From Chimonanthus salicifolius (taxonomy: Eukaryota; Streptophyta; Magnoliopsida; Laurales; Calycanthaceae): 64,000 nucleotides of DNA. Positions 12,137 through 23,604 of the stretch are shown in pieces; within the stretch, counting starts at the first letter, position 1; every line of letters starts with the position of its first letter. A program made the position numbers and the translations under genes. The stretch spans positions 22,959,302-23,023,301 of the forward strand of contig CM023534.1 in the NCBI GenBank assembly GCA_013350335.1. The letters are read 5' to 3'. The notes below the pieces were generated by a model that ran no database searches, was not told where the DNA came from, and saw only the letters and a list, made by a program, of their open reading frames with translations.

Positions 12137-13343
12137 TGATGTGGACATCAAGCCCAGTATTAAGGAAAGCTACGTGTCTGATTGGGGCAAGCGTAAACTC
12201 GAGCTAGCCGATCCGGGTTCCAAATAGAAATATTCGGTGCAACCGGACCCACTTGTGGGCCAAGATGTTGGGGATGTCATGGAGATTGAGTCTCGACAGA
12301 TCAATCGGAGGATCGAATGGGTATGGACATCATTGAGGAAATTGCTTTGGCTTTCATGGAAGAATTTGACCGGGAAACCACTCATTGCAAACCGGCCAAT
12401 GAATGCAATTCATTGAAAGTTTTTGAACCCAAAAACCTAAAATTTCATCCAAACCCATTTGGATGCCCCTAAAAGATCCATGTACCCACTAGCTTGACCT
12501 AAAGACAAATAAGCCTCCACATAGGACTCCAAATAAGCTCCACATGGACTCCCAAGGTTTGTTGCAAGGACATTGGTTGGAGGAACACATGTTTCATCTT
12601 CATTTGTTGGAGAACACACATGCTCCTTCCTAATTGCTTGGTGAAAACAACCAATAAGCTTTGGTAAGGTGTCGAAACACATGCTTCATTCTCATTTCTT
12701 GGAGAAACACTTGCTTCACCCTCATTGCTTGGTGAACAACAACCAATGAACTTTGGTAAGGTGTTGAAACACATGCTTCATTCTTATTTGTTGATGAAAC
12801 ATTTGCTTCATTCTCATTGGATGGTGAAAAGCATTGGTTGTGTGTAGCAAACCACATGGAGAGTTTGTTGCAAAATGGAGAGTTTGCATGACACGTGTAA
12901 AATTCCCCTTTTTCTATTGGTTTGAATTTCCATGTAATTGCAACCTAGGAGCCACATGAAAATCCTAGGTGTGCAACATTTTTACTATAAATAGAGGTCT
13001 TTGGTGTACAAATTAGACCCCAATTGTTTGAGAGAAAAATCATGTAAAGCAAGTGTGCTTAAGGAAAAGGGCAAGGCCCATTTGGAGAAAGATCTCCATG
13101 TTTATTCAAAGTAAGTGTTTCAATTAATTATATGCTTTCTTTAATTGAATTTAATTTTTAACTGCAATTTCCTTTTATTCTCTTTAATTGCATTTCAAAG
13201 TCTTAATTGGAATTTGCATTTTTAAATTTAAATTCAATTCTAAGAAACATAGAATTTTTTAGAACCTGCTCACCATAGACATTCATTGTTTCTTTGGTAA
13301 GGAATCTATTCATAAACACTTGAACCATTCAGGATCCCGGAAA
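12137..13343 (+). repeat. 3' LTR of the gypsy-type element, end missing
   Basis: Collinear with the two 5' LTR pieces, with the TATAAATAG box at 12986-12994. A short internal tandem repeat (12590-12800) is built on AACACATGCTTCATTCT. Homology stops within CAGGATCCCGGAAAA, about 65 bases before the expected CATCA end, so the terminus was deleted. Confidence 0.8.
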
Positions 13344-13860
13344 AATTCAAATAATGACTCTATATACAATAGCTTTCCCCCTTTGACCATTTCTCATGAG
13401 AACATCGTGTAAACTTTGGTTTGTCGGATCCAAAGTGGACCCCATGGCTGCTTACATGAGGTGCTCATGCTTTTTTCCACTAGATGGTGCGGATTAGCAT
13501 TATAAACATGCAAACATTCCCACAAACGAGGAACCAACAAAACCGATCAAGAAAATCAAACAAGACTGAGAACTCAAATGAATTTCCATCCAAACACAAG
13601 ATTCCAATTCGAAGAAATACTGTAAATACGAAGACCAGTTTCCTAAACAACTCCACAACCAAAAAGAAAAAAGAAATCCGAACAAGCAGGAGTAAACATA
13701 AATGATTTCCATCCAAACGAGATACCAATTCATGAAAAATATGAAGACCCATTTCATCGAAGGAGAACTCAATTCAAGGAAAATACAAATGACCCATTTC
13801 GTCAAACGAAAAAGCAAAAATAAAAAAACAATCAAAGGAAACGTGATCAGATCGTAATAC

Positions 13861-13998
13861 CTCGAATAAGAATCTGTCGATGAAGAACCGAACCGTTGGG
13901 AAGAAGAGCGCGAAGAACGGAAGAACCGCGAAATCTTGATAAACAGGATAGGATTCTTGCTCCCAATAGCTGGTGCCCATCTTTCCCATCAAATCCAT
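13861..13998 (-). CDS. LOH1/LOH3-like: Ceramide synthase (LAG1/LOH1-LOH3 type), exon 1
   Basis: This exon encodes the 46-residue N terminus. Its core, SYWEQESYPVYQDFAVLPFFA then LFFPTVRFFIDRFLFE, matches the conserved start of plant LAG1 ceramide synthases and contains the first membrane segment. The donor is TTCGAG then GTATTACG, in phase 0 with exon 2. Three in-frame ATGs are possible (13998, 13989 and 13980). Related proteins start a few residues before the WEQES motif, so 13980 or 13989 could equally be used. The frame stays open upstream to about 14106, but that part shows no family similarity. A pyrimidine-rich TTTTTTCCAG near 14149 could be the acceptor of a leader intron. Confidence 0.88.
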
Positions 13999-16260
13999 TG
14001 AACTTTCCGAGGATTCCAAAAATATAGAGAAACTTGACGGAAGAATTTGAGATGCAAAAGGATTGGATCGGGAACTTAAGACATCGATGCCAGTCGTCTT
14101 GTTCACGTCTTGCTGTTTGAAAACGGATCAAACAAATTACCACCTGGAAAAAACGAAGACAGTAAGACCTTATATTTTAAAAAGTCTTACTATTTATAAA
14201 GATTATTATAAATGCACATAAATTGGATTAGTTTTATATTAAATTTAATATGTTTGATATTTTTAGATACTTACACCTATATTCAAGTAATGAAAGGACA
14301 GATAAAAAAGAATTAATTTTAAATCTAACTATTATTTATAACTTTGAATTAAATATAAAAAATTTAATTGATCTAATTTTTTATATGATATCATTTTATT
14401 TGATGGCATCATTTTATCTTATAGAATTGGTACATAATTTAGGAATTTTTTGATGAAAATATCTCAAAATTTGTGAATTCTAATGGCAGTGCATTCAAAA
14501 CAAATTTTACAAGATTGTCTCATGATAAATAAGGGACAAAATACCTTTTACTACAAAACGCAAATCAAATTTCTCCGAATGCCTGAAATGTAGGTGCCCG
14601 AACCATTTGTCTCAGCATGAATTGGATGTCTTGTGCTAGTGCAAAACACAACTTATACTTGATAAAAACACAAAACTTGCACTAGCATATGGCTATGTAT
14701 TTTTGCCATTGAATGGAAAGTAAGTAATTCATTCAAAGGAGAGGGGAATGAAAACAAGCAAATAGAAGGCAGGGGCATCCCAACAAATCAAAAAACCTCA
14801 CAACCCGAGTGAGGCAGAAATAAAGGGAACATAGTATGCCAACCGAAAAAAAAAGGTCTGAGATCCTACAGAAAATAACCCAAAGCCCAGGTCAAACAAG
14901 AACAAGAAGGGCAAAGCCCCACCCAAATACAACACAAAGCAAGCTAAACAGCAGATCAAAATATCCACCATAGCGGTGATTGTTATCGTTGATTTGTTAT
15001 TGGTTTCTATAATAACAGTTATTGTCGAAAAGACTGAGAAGATCTAATTGGTCCTTAAGTTGAAAATACTCAATTCAGACATCCTCCAAGTGCTTTCTGT
15101 TAACGCCATCCTTGACACACCTAGATTTGTCTCTCAATCTGTTTAGTAAAACGGTCAACCATTGGCGATGATGCTTGGATTTTTTTTCCCCAAGTGAAGA
15201 GAGAAATTTTTAGGGGTTTGGCACTTGGTTCTAATGAGTATATGCCAAAGAATGCTATGGTATAAAGAAGGAAAAGCCTAAGATAAGTTTTGAAGATACA
15301 AAGTGATCCGCGACTATAATAAAAGGGGACAAATTTGAAGAAGATTCTTAAGATGCCAAGTTGAATGTTGGAGTTAAAGAGAATGAGTTTAAATTTGATA
15401 TGAAGCTAACGCTTAAAGTGAAAATTGAAAATTCTGATTTTGATTTTTTAAATATATTTTTTCTTTAAAAACTGATTTTTTGTGGTAGAAAAGCATGGTC
15501 ATCCTAAAAAGTTATAGAGCCATTTCCATCACAATTAGTGAATTTTAAAGTTTTTTGTTTTTTAATTCCAATAAATAATTTATTGAAAAAGACCAAGAAT
15601 TTTTCTTTATTAAAATTCTAAGACTAGCTTCATTTGAAAAAAATAAAAAACAACCGAATAGAGAATTCAAGCCCGTTGATCTCTTAACACGTGGCTGCCG
15701 TCCATTGACCGTTGACCCACTACTTAGCCACCAATTACGAGTGAGTCCTTAACCACTTGCCCACTTTTTGGAAATGGCATGCTTAACCAATTATAATCCT
15801 CTCACATTATTAAAACTAGATGTAAAATATGCATTCATGCCTTCCAGGTAAGTGTGCACCTCTTAGGAGGAGTTTGTTTTTATTTGTATAAATAGGTTTA
15901 CATTATTTATTAAAATTATTTTAATTAAGTTAATTATTTTAGAATTTTATAATATAAAGTTACTATTATTTTAATATTTAAATTTCTTAAATTTAAAAAT
16001 ATGATTGAGTTATTAATATAATTTTGATGGGGTTATATACAATCATATATTTTTCTAATATATTCATCTGTATGAGTAAAGATGGGTTTATACTTTTCTA
16101 ATATATTTTATGAGATTCTACAGTTCCATGGAAAGTGGGCAATCCATGTTTATACATGAAACTGGCAAATGAACTCGAAAATGGCAGGCTAGTATCTTTC
16201 ATAATTGAAGTTTTATGAGATTTCAAAATTTCCAAAAAAAATTACTTATCATCATTTCTA
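13999..16260. other. Upstream region of the ceramide synthase
   Basis: Holds the leader and promoter side of the ceramide synthase, read leftwards, in AT-rich DNA. A G-box-like ACACGTGG lies near 15688, but its use is unknown. The stretch at 14700-14970, read on the minus strand, resembles a LINE 3' untranslated region. No other gene is recognised. Confidence 0.4.
14634..14687. repeat. Perfect 11-bp inverted repeat
   Basis: TGCTAGTGCAA at 14634-14644 and TTGCACTAGCA at 14677-14687 are exact reverse complements with a 32-base AT-rich loop. It could be a remnant of element ends or a small hairpin. Confidence 0.6.
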
Positions 16261-16377
16261 TTTTTTTTTAATTTATGTTTAGGAAACTTCAGGAAATCCG
16301 GCGTAAAACTCCTATTGATGATACTCACTACCTTTAGAGTACACCAGGTGAGGCCATGGGGGCTCGAACTTGATACC

Positions 16378-18860
16378 TGTCACGCCCTTACCTAAAACAT
16401 ACGCACGTGACGCAGAATAATTTTACTTTTTCGAATATCACACATGGAAAATACACATGTACTCACAACTCAATCACCGAAATCATAAATGAACTCAAAT
16501 ACCATTAATATTTCAGAGGATATATAAATTATCTTCTATAAATGTTATCAAATATTTTAGAATTTATTACAACAAACCGTCAAAGAATAAAATAGTAAAA
16601 ACAATGTCACCAATTCAAATCAAATAAATAAGTAAATAAAATAATCAAATCAAATATGTAGGGCGTCCTAAGCAACATAATAACTAAGCTATTCCCCGTG
16701 GTCCCTCGGACCCATCCGGTGCAATATTACCTGAAATTGTAAGGACGTGAGTACAAACAATACTTAATGAGGAAAATATGCACGCTACACACTCACGCAC
16801 CCACATAATGATAATGGATGATATAGAATATAAATAAGACTATGCTATCAAGTCATGCTATCAATCATCAATAGAACACTATGTCCACCCAAAGACACAA
16901 ATCTCATCAACGTGAACACAATGTCCACCCAAGGATACCTCTGTGAATGGGTTGTCAATCAACATGATCCCTTAAGTGACATAGGCCACAACTTACAAGT
17001 GGAGATCTCCATACAACATAGATAATCTACCTCACCACTCTAGTGATTAAGTCAACTCTAAGGTGATCAATATACGACTTACCAAGTTAGTACCGCCCAA
17101 GTAGGGCTCACAAGTATCTAATCCTGCGTAACTGCACACTAAGTGTAAAAAATAATCGTGAGAGCGACCTACAACGCGAAGCATGTGAGGGGCTATACTC
17201 CTCAACGACGACCACAACAGTCGTGAGAGCGACTTGCAGCGCGAAGCATGATAAAGGCTATACTTCTCAACGATAACCACAAACAACCGTAAGAGCGACC
17301 TACAACGCGAGGCACGATAGGAGCTATACCCATCGACAGCAACCCTATAGGACCAAGTCTCACTAGCCGACGCTACCATTCCAATAGGATCTTTTAAACA
17401 AAACCATGATCATGTCACACCAACCTCATCTAGAGAGTCGGGGACTCATACTAGTGGGGCCCAAACAAAAGAAGGTACATCATCAAGTCCTATAAATTCT
17501 TTGGGTCTCACCCCAACACTAGTAATTCTCAATATCAGCATGCCTATTAACACAATATCACATACTCACGTCTTAGATAACCTCCTAGGCACATATCAAT
17601 GAGTAATATAATAAGGATCATATTCACAATTACATAGGCAACATATATGTCATAATCACATAATGATCATAATTTCAGAATGATAGCAGCATAGCACATT
17701 CCATTACGTTTCATACATTCAATATAATTATCACATTGGGTAATTTTAGGGACATGGACTACACACCAACCTGGAGATACACACATTGAGTTGATTTAAA
17801 CATATTGTTTGTCCTTACAATTTATTCAACTCATCTCATGGTAATTTAATATCTTAAGTCCAATAACTCATCTTTTACAGCACAAACCCAATTAAATTCA
17901 TCAATAAATCATCTCAGCCCTTCACAAGGGTCTCCAATAATTATCACAAATTTCCTATTATCATAACAAGATAATATACGTGCTACAAATCACATAATAG
18001 AGAATTAATAACATCTCATCCATAGCATAGGGCACATCTATCATATTTATCATACATTAAACACATCAATAACATAGTGCATTCCCTAAATCAATGAAAT
18101 AATATACATGCATTCATACAATATGTGTATATCAATCATCACCTCACATTCACGATGTTTCGAGTTGATCTTTGGGTCGTACCTCAACAGGTTCAGAGTT
18201 CAAAGGCTCTAATCAATAAAAAAGAACATAACACATCCCTATCAGTTCATCGATTAAGCAAAAGCAAAACTTAGAAGCAAAATCCCTAAATTTAGACCAA
18301 AGATTTACCCCTAATCTGCTTTAATGCATTCAATCTAAGGGAAATCTCTAAATTTCGTGTCATGAATCATCTCCAAAAGTTAGCATAGACCTTTTTTTCC
18401 AATTTACTTCCCTTCCCATAGGTTCAAAACTCAATTTCAATTCAGATCTACACCCAACAAGATTCCATAATAAAATCTCCCAAATTTCTTCTATGGATTC
18501 CTCTCCAAATAACTGCATAAAGGCCATCACATATTCCATTCTCAACGCATCTCATTCAGATCTTATCAAATAAGAAGAAAGGGAAAGAGAAGGATCATAC
18601 ATCTTACTTTTGGAGGAAAAGAAACCGTGCAAAGGGGTGCTCAAGTGTAGGAAATCCGAATCTAAAGCCTTTAGTGGGCGAAAATCAATAGAGGGAAGGT
18701 AGAGAAAATAAGGGTTTGCTGCTAGGGAAGAAGGGTTGGCTATTTGGAAAAGAAAGGAGGTGAAATAAACCTAATTTCATCCTAACACGAACTTATGTAC
18801 AGACTTAATATTTTAATAATACTTTAATTTTTTTTTACTTTCTAGAGCTGGACCATTACA
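16378..18860 (+). mobile_element. Solo LTR, 2,483 bp, target duplication ATACC
   Basis: Begins TGTCACGCCC, ends GGACCATTACA, and is flanked on both sides by ATACC (16373-16377 and 18861-18865). There is no coding region. It shares its plan with the solo LTR at 39288-42196: TGT(A/C)AC start, TTACA end, a GTGAGTAC phrase about 350 bases in, tandem repeats in the first half, and a GC-richer segment near the 3' end. The two probably belong to related Ty3/gypsy families; that lineage is an inference. The identical target duplications suggest a fairly young insertion. Confidence 0.88.
17150..17345 (+). repeat. Three tandem 66-bp units inside the solo LTR
   Basis: Each unit reads CGTGAGAGCGACCTACAACG (with variants), then GCGAAGCATG, GGCTATACT and CTCAACGA. 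Copies start near 17155, 17221 and 17288. The third is the most diverged. Confidence 0.75.
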
Positions 18861-18890
18861 ATACCTCCTCACACGTTACCAGTTAAGGTA

Positions 18891-20248
18891 CACCAACATT
18901 AAAAGTTATAATTATAAGATTCCACAAAATTCAAATTCCATGTGAATCGTGATATTATAGACTTCTCATGTTCTATCTAATAATTCTATGGGCTATAAAA
19001 AATAAAATGGCTCTTGCTAAAAAATTAACTTAGAATTAGCAACAAATTTCATTTTTAAATTTAAGAAATTAAAAATTCTAATAGAATTTCTAGCTACTCA
19101 CTTTAACTAGTTTAAGAAGTCACAAGAATTTAACTAACTTGTTAATATTGAGTTTGATTCGTTATTGAGCGTGATTCGAAATGGTTCAAATCAGATATGA
19201 TAAGAGGATAAGTTGTGTGAAGGGGAAGGGAGTGTAAATATGGATAAAAAATAAAATGAAATCTAAGTATATCTTGTTTTATAAAATTTAAATGGATTGT
19301 TTCTACTTTTGTTAACAGCTTCTAAGTTCTCTAGTTATGTAGTAGCATCATTGAGAATGTAATGACATTATTTTGAGTTTAGTTAAATTCCATTTTTCTA
19401 AATTTTTAAATTTTAGAGTTTATTTAATTACCACTTAGTCCCTCATTTCTTTGAATTAACTAGAGAATTAGAATTATTTTGTATCGATGATATAGTGCGC
19501 CATTACTCCTGTATGTCGATACGCTTTCTCTTTTCTCTGACTTTTTTTTATTCCAAAAAAGCCGAAAACTCTAGGCTTCATTTCTATGTAATTGTATCAT
19601 TATTTAACAGTTATTTAGACATCAAATAGAGTTTTCAAGTTACAAAATTGAGATTTCGATAATTATCAAAAAAATTATAAAATGCCCAAAAAATCCATAA
19701 AAATGGAAAAGAAAACTTGATGCAGTTAATTAGTACCAAAAGATTATTTTATTAAAAAAATTATTCGTACTTAGAGAAATAACTGTAAACATGAGAAAAA
19801 TTCAGAGTTATATGTAAATAATTGAAAAAAAATGAAATGAGTGTATAAAAATAATCATAAATAAATAATGAGACATATAATAATGAGTAATGAATGAAAA
19901 ATGAATTTCTATAATGTGTACTTATGTAGGCATATAAGTATTGGAATTGTCTATCTTCAAAACTTTATAGTGTATGAAAAAAAATATGTCACGAATGTCC
20001 AGCCGATTCTGACAGAATAAGATAAAAAAATATTATTAGTATAAATTGAGTTAAATAAATTACTTATCTATACTTAAGAATTGTATGAGATAAGATGTAA
20101 TGTTGAAGTAAATAAGTTAAATGGAGATTTTCAAAAGCTATAGTTTTTAAGAGCCTAAAGATCAACGGTAAAAATGGTGGTAGAGATTTTAATCTACCGG
20201 TGAGATCCACTCAAAATGAGTTCAAATTGAGTAGAGATCAGATTCATA
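18891..20248. other. AT-rich spacer without recognised genes
   Basis: No open frame of interest, no known motif and no clear repeat ends were seen in this stretch. Confidence 0.4.
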
Positions 20249-20257
20249 GGGTAAGAC

Positions 20258-21421
20258 CAATGTAACAAATACCGCCGGTATTTTCGTTTTTACCGCGAAA
20301 ATATCGGAAAAATAACGTTACCGCGTTAAAAACGCGATTTTATCGCCTATACCGTTTTTATCGGAAATTTACCGTTAAAAACGCGTTTTTACCGTTTAAA
20401 TTTTTCTTCCGTACACGGCTATCCCATATACAGTTATACACGCTGCGCTTCACGCGCGCTATCCGCACGCCGCTGGAAACGAAAGGAGAAGCATGGATAA
20501 AATTTAATTATTTAAATAATAAAATTTATTTTAAAACTTTAAAGTTATTTTTTAAGCAGTGTGTACTTTGAAAATTTCTCAAATTAAATATCCGGACTAA
20601 TTACGATAACCTGATAAAAATACTTTTAGACTTCAAGGTCTTTTGACACTCCTAAATATTTAAAACACAGTACTTTACAAATAAGGGTATCTCTAGGGTG
20701 TGCCAAAAACACATTTAGGAGTATTAAAAGACCTTAAAGTCTTAAAGTATTTTTATCAAATTATCGTAATTAGCCCGGATATTCAATTTGAGAAATTTTG
20801 GAAATACACAGTGCCTAAAAAATAACTTTAAAGTTTTAAAGGAGATTTTATTATTTAATACACTATGCACATTGTTTTTTAAGCACTGTGTATTTCTAAA
20901 ATTTCTCAAATTGAATATCCATATTAATTACGATAACGTGATAAAAATACTTTGAAACTTTAAGGTCTTTTGACACTCCTAAATGTGTTTTCGGCACACC
21001 CTAGGGATACCTTTATTTGTAAAATACTGTGTTTTAAATATTTAAGAGTGTCAAAAGACCTTGAAATCTTAAAGTATTTTTATCGGATTATCGTAATTAG
21101 TCCGGATATTTAATTTGAGAAATTTTCAAAGTACACACTGCTAAAAAAATAACTTTAAAGTTTTAAAATAAATTTTATTATTTAAATAATTAAATTTATT
21201 TCAGTTTGTAAATTTGAAAATCCCTTTATTTGATTTAAATTATCTCATAATGCAAACTTCAGAAAAAATCCCTTTATTATATTAATTTTTAATTATTATT
21301 TTAAATATTTATATTTTCCGCGAGATTTTCCCGTTAAATTCCCGTTAAAAACCCGAGAATTTGAAAATATCCCGTTATTAACAGTTGCCGTTAATATCCC
21401 GAGAACGGTATTTGTCACTAT
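20258..21421. mobile_element. Large palindromic DNA transposon derivative with 9-bp target duplication
   Basis: The terminal repeats are AATGTAACAAATACCG on the left and, inverted, ATAGTGACAAATACCG on the right. GGGTAAGAC flanks both sides (20249-20257 and 21422-21430). The core (about 20520-21190) is a giant palindrome centred near 20860, and each 330-bp arm is itself a palindrome, giving four alternating copies of one unit that contains CTCAAATT, TATCC, ATTACGATAA and AAAGACCTT. The outer parts are rich in CG (CGCGTTAAAAACGCG, ACGCGCGC). No protein is encoded. An 8-9 bp duplication allows hAT or Mutator; I cannot choose. Confidence 0.8.
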
Positions 21422-21430
21422 GGGTAAGAC

Positions 21431-22407
21431 AAGGTATGAGAGAGTTTGGGATAAGTGGGGCCCACCTAGTTTCTCGCCCGAGAGGTTTCCAAATGATTCA
21501 CATATCTCCACTTATTATATATATTAAAGTGGATAGAACCTTTTCTAGAGCAAGTCTCAAGACTTGAGTGAATCTTTCATTGTCTCCTATTTTTCTTGGA
21601 TTTTGTTTTGAACTTTTAGAAGTTATTGAGTTATCACATTGTTTTTTTTTCCTTTTCACTAGAAATATAAATGATGATAATGTGGTAGTTTAATTAGATT
21701 TGACTTATCTCATTTAACTCTCTTTCCCTTACATGACTCTAATTAACTTTCTTATATTATTTAATGCGAGAGAGTTCTCGATTGACACCACCATAGATGC
21801 ATCCATCGTGAACCCTCGTTCAAAAGTTCAATGAAACTCGACAACTTGGCCAAGTTTACTCAAATTGATTGAAAAATCAAGTAACTTAGAACAAAAACTC
21901 AAAAGTGATCAAGTTTTTGTCAACTTGGTGGTGAAGGCTAAGGGTTGGATTTTAGAAAAATCAAACCTATGGTCCTCAACAAAGGGTCTTAGACCGAATT
22001 TTGAGAAAACAAGCAAAGGAAAACTTGAGTTTATCTTAAAGGAATTTAGAAAACTTAAAGAAAATCCCGATATAGTCCAACTTACCATAAATAGAAGACA
22101 AGTTTCGGTCACAAAGTATGGGTTGAAAACAATGTCACTATTATACTCACTCTACTTTTGGAAATAGCTGCTTGAAAACAATGTTACACTTTTACTCACT
22201 CTACTCACATCTGCAAACTCACTCAATCCACCAATGTTTGGAAGAGGAAAGAGCAGAGTGTTGCAAAGAATAACAGTCCAGATACTCCTAAGGCTATTGC
22301 AGTAGAAGACACATATAGTAAGGAAGACACCACCAAAAAAATCACCTATGAAGAAGAATATACATCCTGAAGAGGTTGTCAATTCAGACTCGTAGGAAAC
22401 TCAAAGG
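21431..22407. other. Unassigned sequence with a 100-codon open frame
   Basis: An open frame at 21865-22167 (+) encodes a Lys-rich 100-residue peptide (KAKGWILEKSNLWS, KLEFILKEFRKLKENPD). It is open for longer than AT-rich DNA usually allows, and it ends shortly before the LINE/SINE repeat. I do not recognise it. It could be a fragment of a retroelement gag. Confidence 0.35.
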
Positions 22408-22651
22408 CTGCGGATGACATCATTGAAGATCTGCATAATGATATTATGCATAAACTAAATTGAGAATGCAAGAAGCAAGGTTCCAATCCTAAAAGTGGGT
22501 TTGCTACCTCATGTCCTGAGATCAATTCCTGGTGCTACCACCTGACTAATCTGGACCGGCTGTGTGGGCTTTGCAGTATAGACCCAGAAGGATTAGTCTA
22601 GTTGGATGTAATACCTTAAAGATACCCTTTGTTATATAAAAAATTAAAATC

Positions 22652-23440
22652 ATGAACACCCTCTTCTAGAATGCATGTGGCCTTAATAGAAAAACTGTTC
22701 ATAGAGAAATTCAAGATAAGATTCGCATTTTTTATTTATCTTTCATCTGTCTTGTAGAATGTAGATCTAAGTCTAGTAACTTTCATAATGCTACTAACAA
22801 AGTCGTTCTTCCCAATTCGCACAGTTTCTCAAATGTAATTTATAGTGATCCAATTAGAATTATTATTGGATGTAGCCCTGGCATTATTTTCTTCTATCAT
22901 CTTACCATTCAAAAAAAAAAAAAAATCACTTGTCATATTAAATCTTTGAAGCTGAATAAATCCTTATACGTCATCAATGTATATGACAGCAACGATCCTC
23001 AAATAAGAATGCAGTTGTGGGCTGATCTTATAAGACTCTCGGAGACTATCATCTCCCTCTACACTTCCAATGTGGGACTCGCTCGCAGTAGCCCCAACAA
23101 TCCCCTCCTCGAACGAGGCCCTTTGGTAGAGAGAGCAACGCCGGCCATCCTGTTCGCCTGAGACTTGACTCTGATACCACTTGTTAGGACTTGGGCTTCC
23201 AGTCCAAAAGATAGCCTTTTAGGTGGAGTGACTCAAACCCTTTATAAACCCCCACATCTTCCTCTACACTTCCAATGTGGGACTTGTTCGCAGTAGCCCC
23301 AACAGGGATTTCAACTCAACTGGATATGCTCATGAGAAAATGTGTGGAAGCTCTTCAAATCTCAATTATATGGAGCAGTTTGATAATTGCATAAAGAATG
23401 CTGGTCTTCTCTGGAAACAAATACTCCTAGTTTAATTCTA
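22652..23440 (+). pseudogene. LINE endonuclease fragment, interrupted by a TRIM
   Basis: Begins ATGAACACCCTCTT and resembles the N terminus of plant L1-type LINE ORF2 (MNTL..NA.GLNR, then QDKI, LSFICLVE), the apurinic endonuclease. It continues with YVINVYDSNDPQIRMQLW and LIRLSETI. After the TRIM it resumes with GDFNS.GYAHEKMCG, where GDFN is the endonuclease motif. Stops replace the Trp of the NTLLWNA phrase and lie further on. Reverse transcriptase is absent. Confidence 0.75.
23050..23304 (-). mobile_element. TRIM element (miniature LTR retroelement), copy 1
   Basis: Read on the minus strand: a complete 5' LTR (23304-23182, 123 bp, TGTTGGGGCTAC to CCTAACA), then AG and the primer site TGGTATCAGAG (23179-23169), a 70-base non-coding interior, a purine tract GAGGAGGGGA, and a 3' LTR starting TGTTGGGGCTAC at 23099. 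The 3' LTR stops after about 50 bases. A TTTATAAAGGG box lies in the LTR. The element encodes nothing and sits in the LINE fragment. Confidence 0.82.
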
Positions 23441-23604
23441 GTGCAGGGGCAAGAAGAATCGAATGCAAGCTTGATAGACTTCTTGTTAATATTGACTGTA
23501 TCTCAGAAGTTAGCAACCCCACTTTTTTACATTGACATCGTCCCTGATAAGAATTCAATTATTACAAATATTAGTAAGTTATTTATGAACTTAAACATAA
23601 TAAC

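Larger units (their letters stand above)
6241..13343 (+). mobile_element. Ty3/gypsy-type LTR retrotransposon, pol-less and nested
   Basis: The two LTRs are related over about 1.2 kb. The 5' LTR starts TAATGTGG (decayed from TGATG) and ends CATCA; the 3' LTR starts TGATGTGG. TGATG and CATCA make the usual short inverted LTR ends. A primer-binding site resembling initiator tRNA-Met follows the 5' LTR and a purine tract precedes the 3' LTR. The 2.3-kb interior carries gag remnants but no recognisable protease, reverse transcriptase, RNase H or integrase. The 3' LTR lacks its last 65 bases or so, so target duplications cannot be compared. The element lies in the ceramide synthase intron in the opposite orientation. 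Confidence 0.85.
4893..13860 (-). other. Giant intron 1 of the ceramide synthase (8,968 bp)
   Basis: The intron runs from donor GTATTACG next to exon 1 to acceptor TTGCAG next to exon 2. About 7.1 kb of it is one retroelement (6241-13343) that itself contains a solo LTR. The 4893-6240 part has no recognised gene or element. The two exons read together as a continuous, typical LAG1 N terminus, so this is one intron and not two unrelated fragments. Confidence 0.85.
16261..18890 (-). mobile_element. tRNA-derived SINE interrupted by a solo LTR
   Basis: The 3' part (16261-16377) has, on the minus strand, a B-box-like AAGTTCGAGCCCC, GTGTACTCTAAAGGTAGTGAG and an A-rich tail (T run at 16261-16269). 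The head (about 18866-18890) continues beyond the insertion with GTGTACCTTAACTGGTAACG, an A-box-like stretch. Removing the LTR and one copy of its target duplication makes a continuous SINE similar in plan to the one at 37141-37310. Confidence 0.6.
22408..23527 (+). repeat. Direct repeat A (1.1 kb): SINE, LINE and TRIM
   Basis: Collinear, by eye roughly 85-90% identical, with 29018-30062. It starts at GGATGACATCATTGAAGATC and ends at GTTAGCAACCCCACT. It comprises a tRNA-derived SINE-like leader (22440-22640; GGTTCCAATCC is the B-box counterpart of GGTTCAAATCC in repeat B), the start of a LINE endonuclease frame and a TRIM. The two copies flank the gene fragment and the copia element. Confidence 0.8.

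Noticed and set aside
11759..12857. Several overlapping minus-strand open frames in the gypsy element
   Set aside because: They run antisense to the element. In the LTR they arise from a short tandem repeat (CATGCTTCATTCT), which gives repetitive peptides.
13480..13835. Open frames on both strands next to ceramide synthase exon 1
   Set aside because: They lie in the intron past a good donor site, show no LAG1 similarity, and the translations are low complexity.
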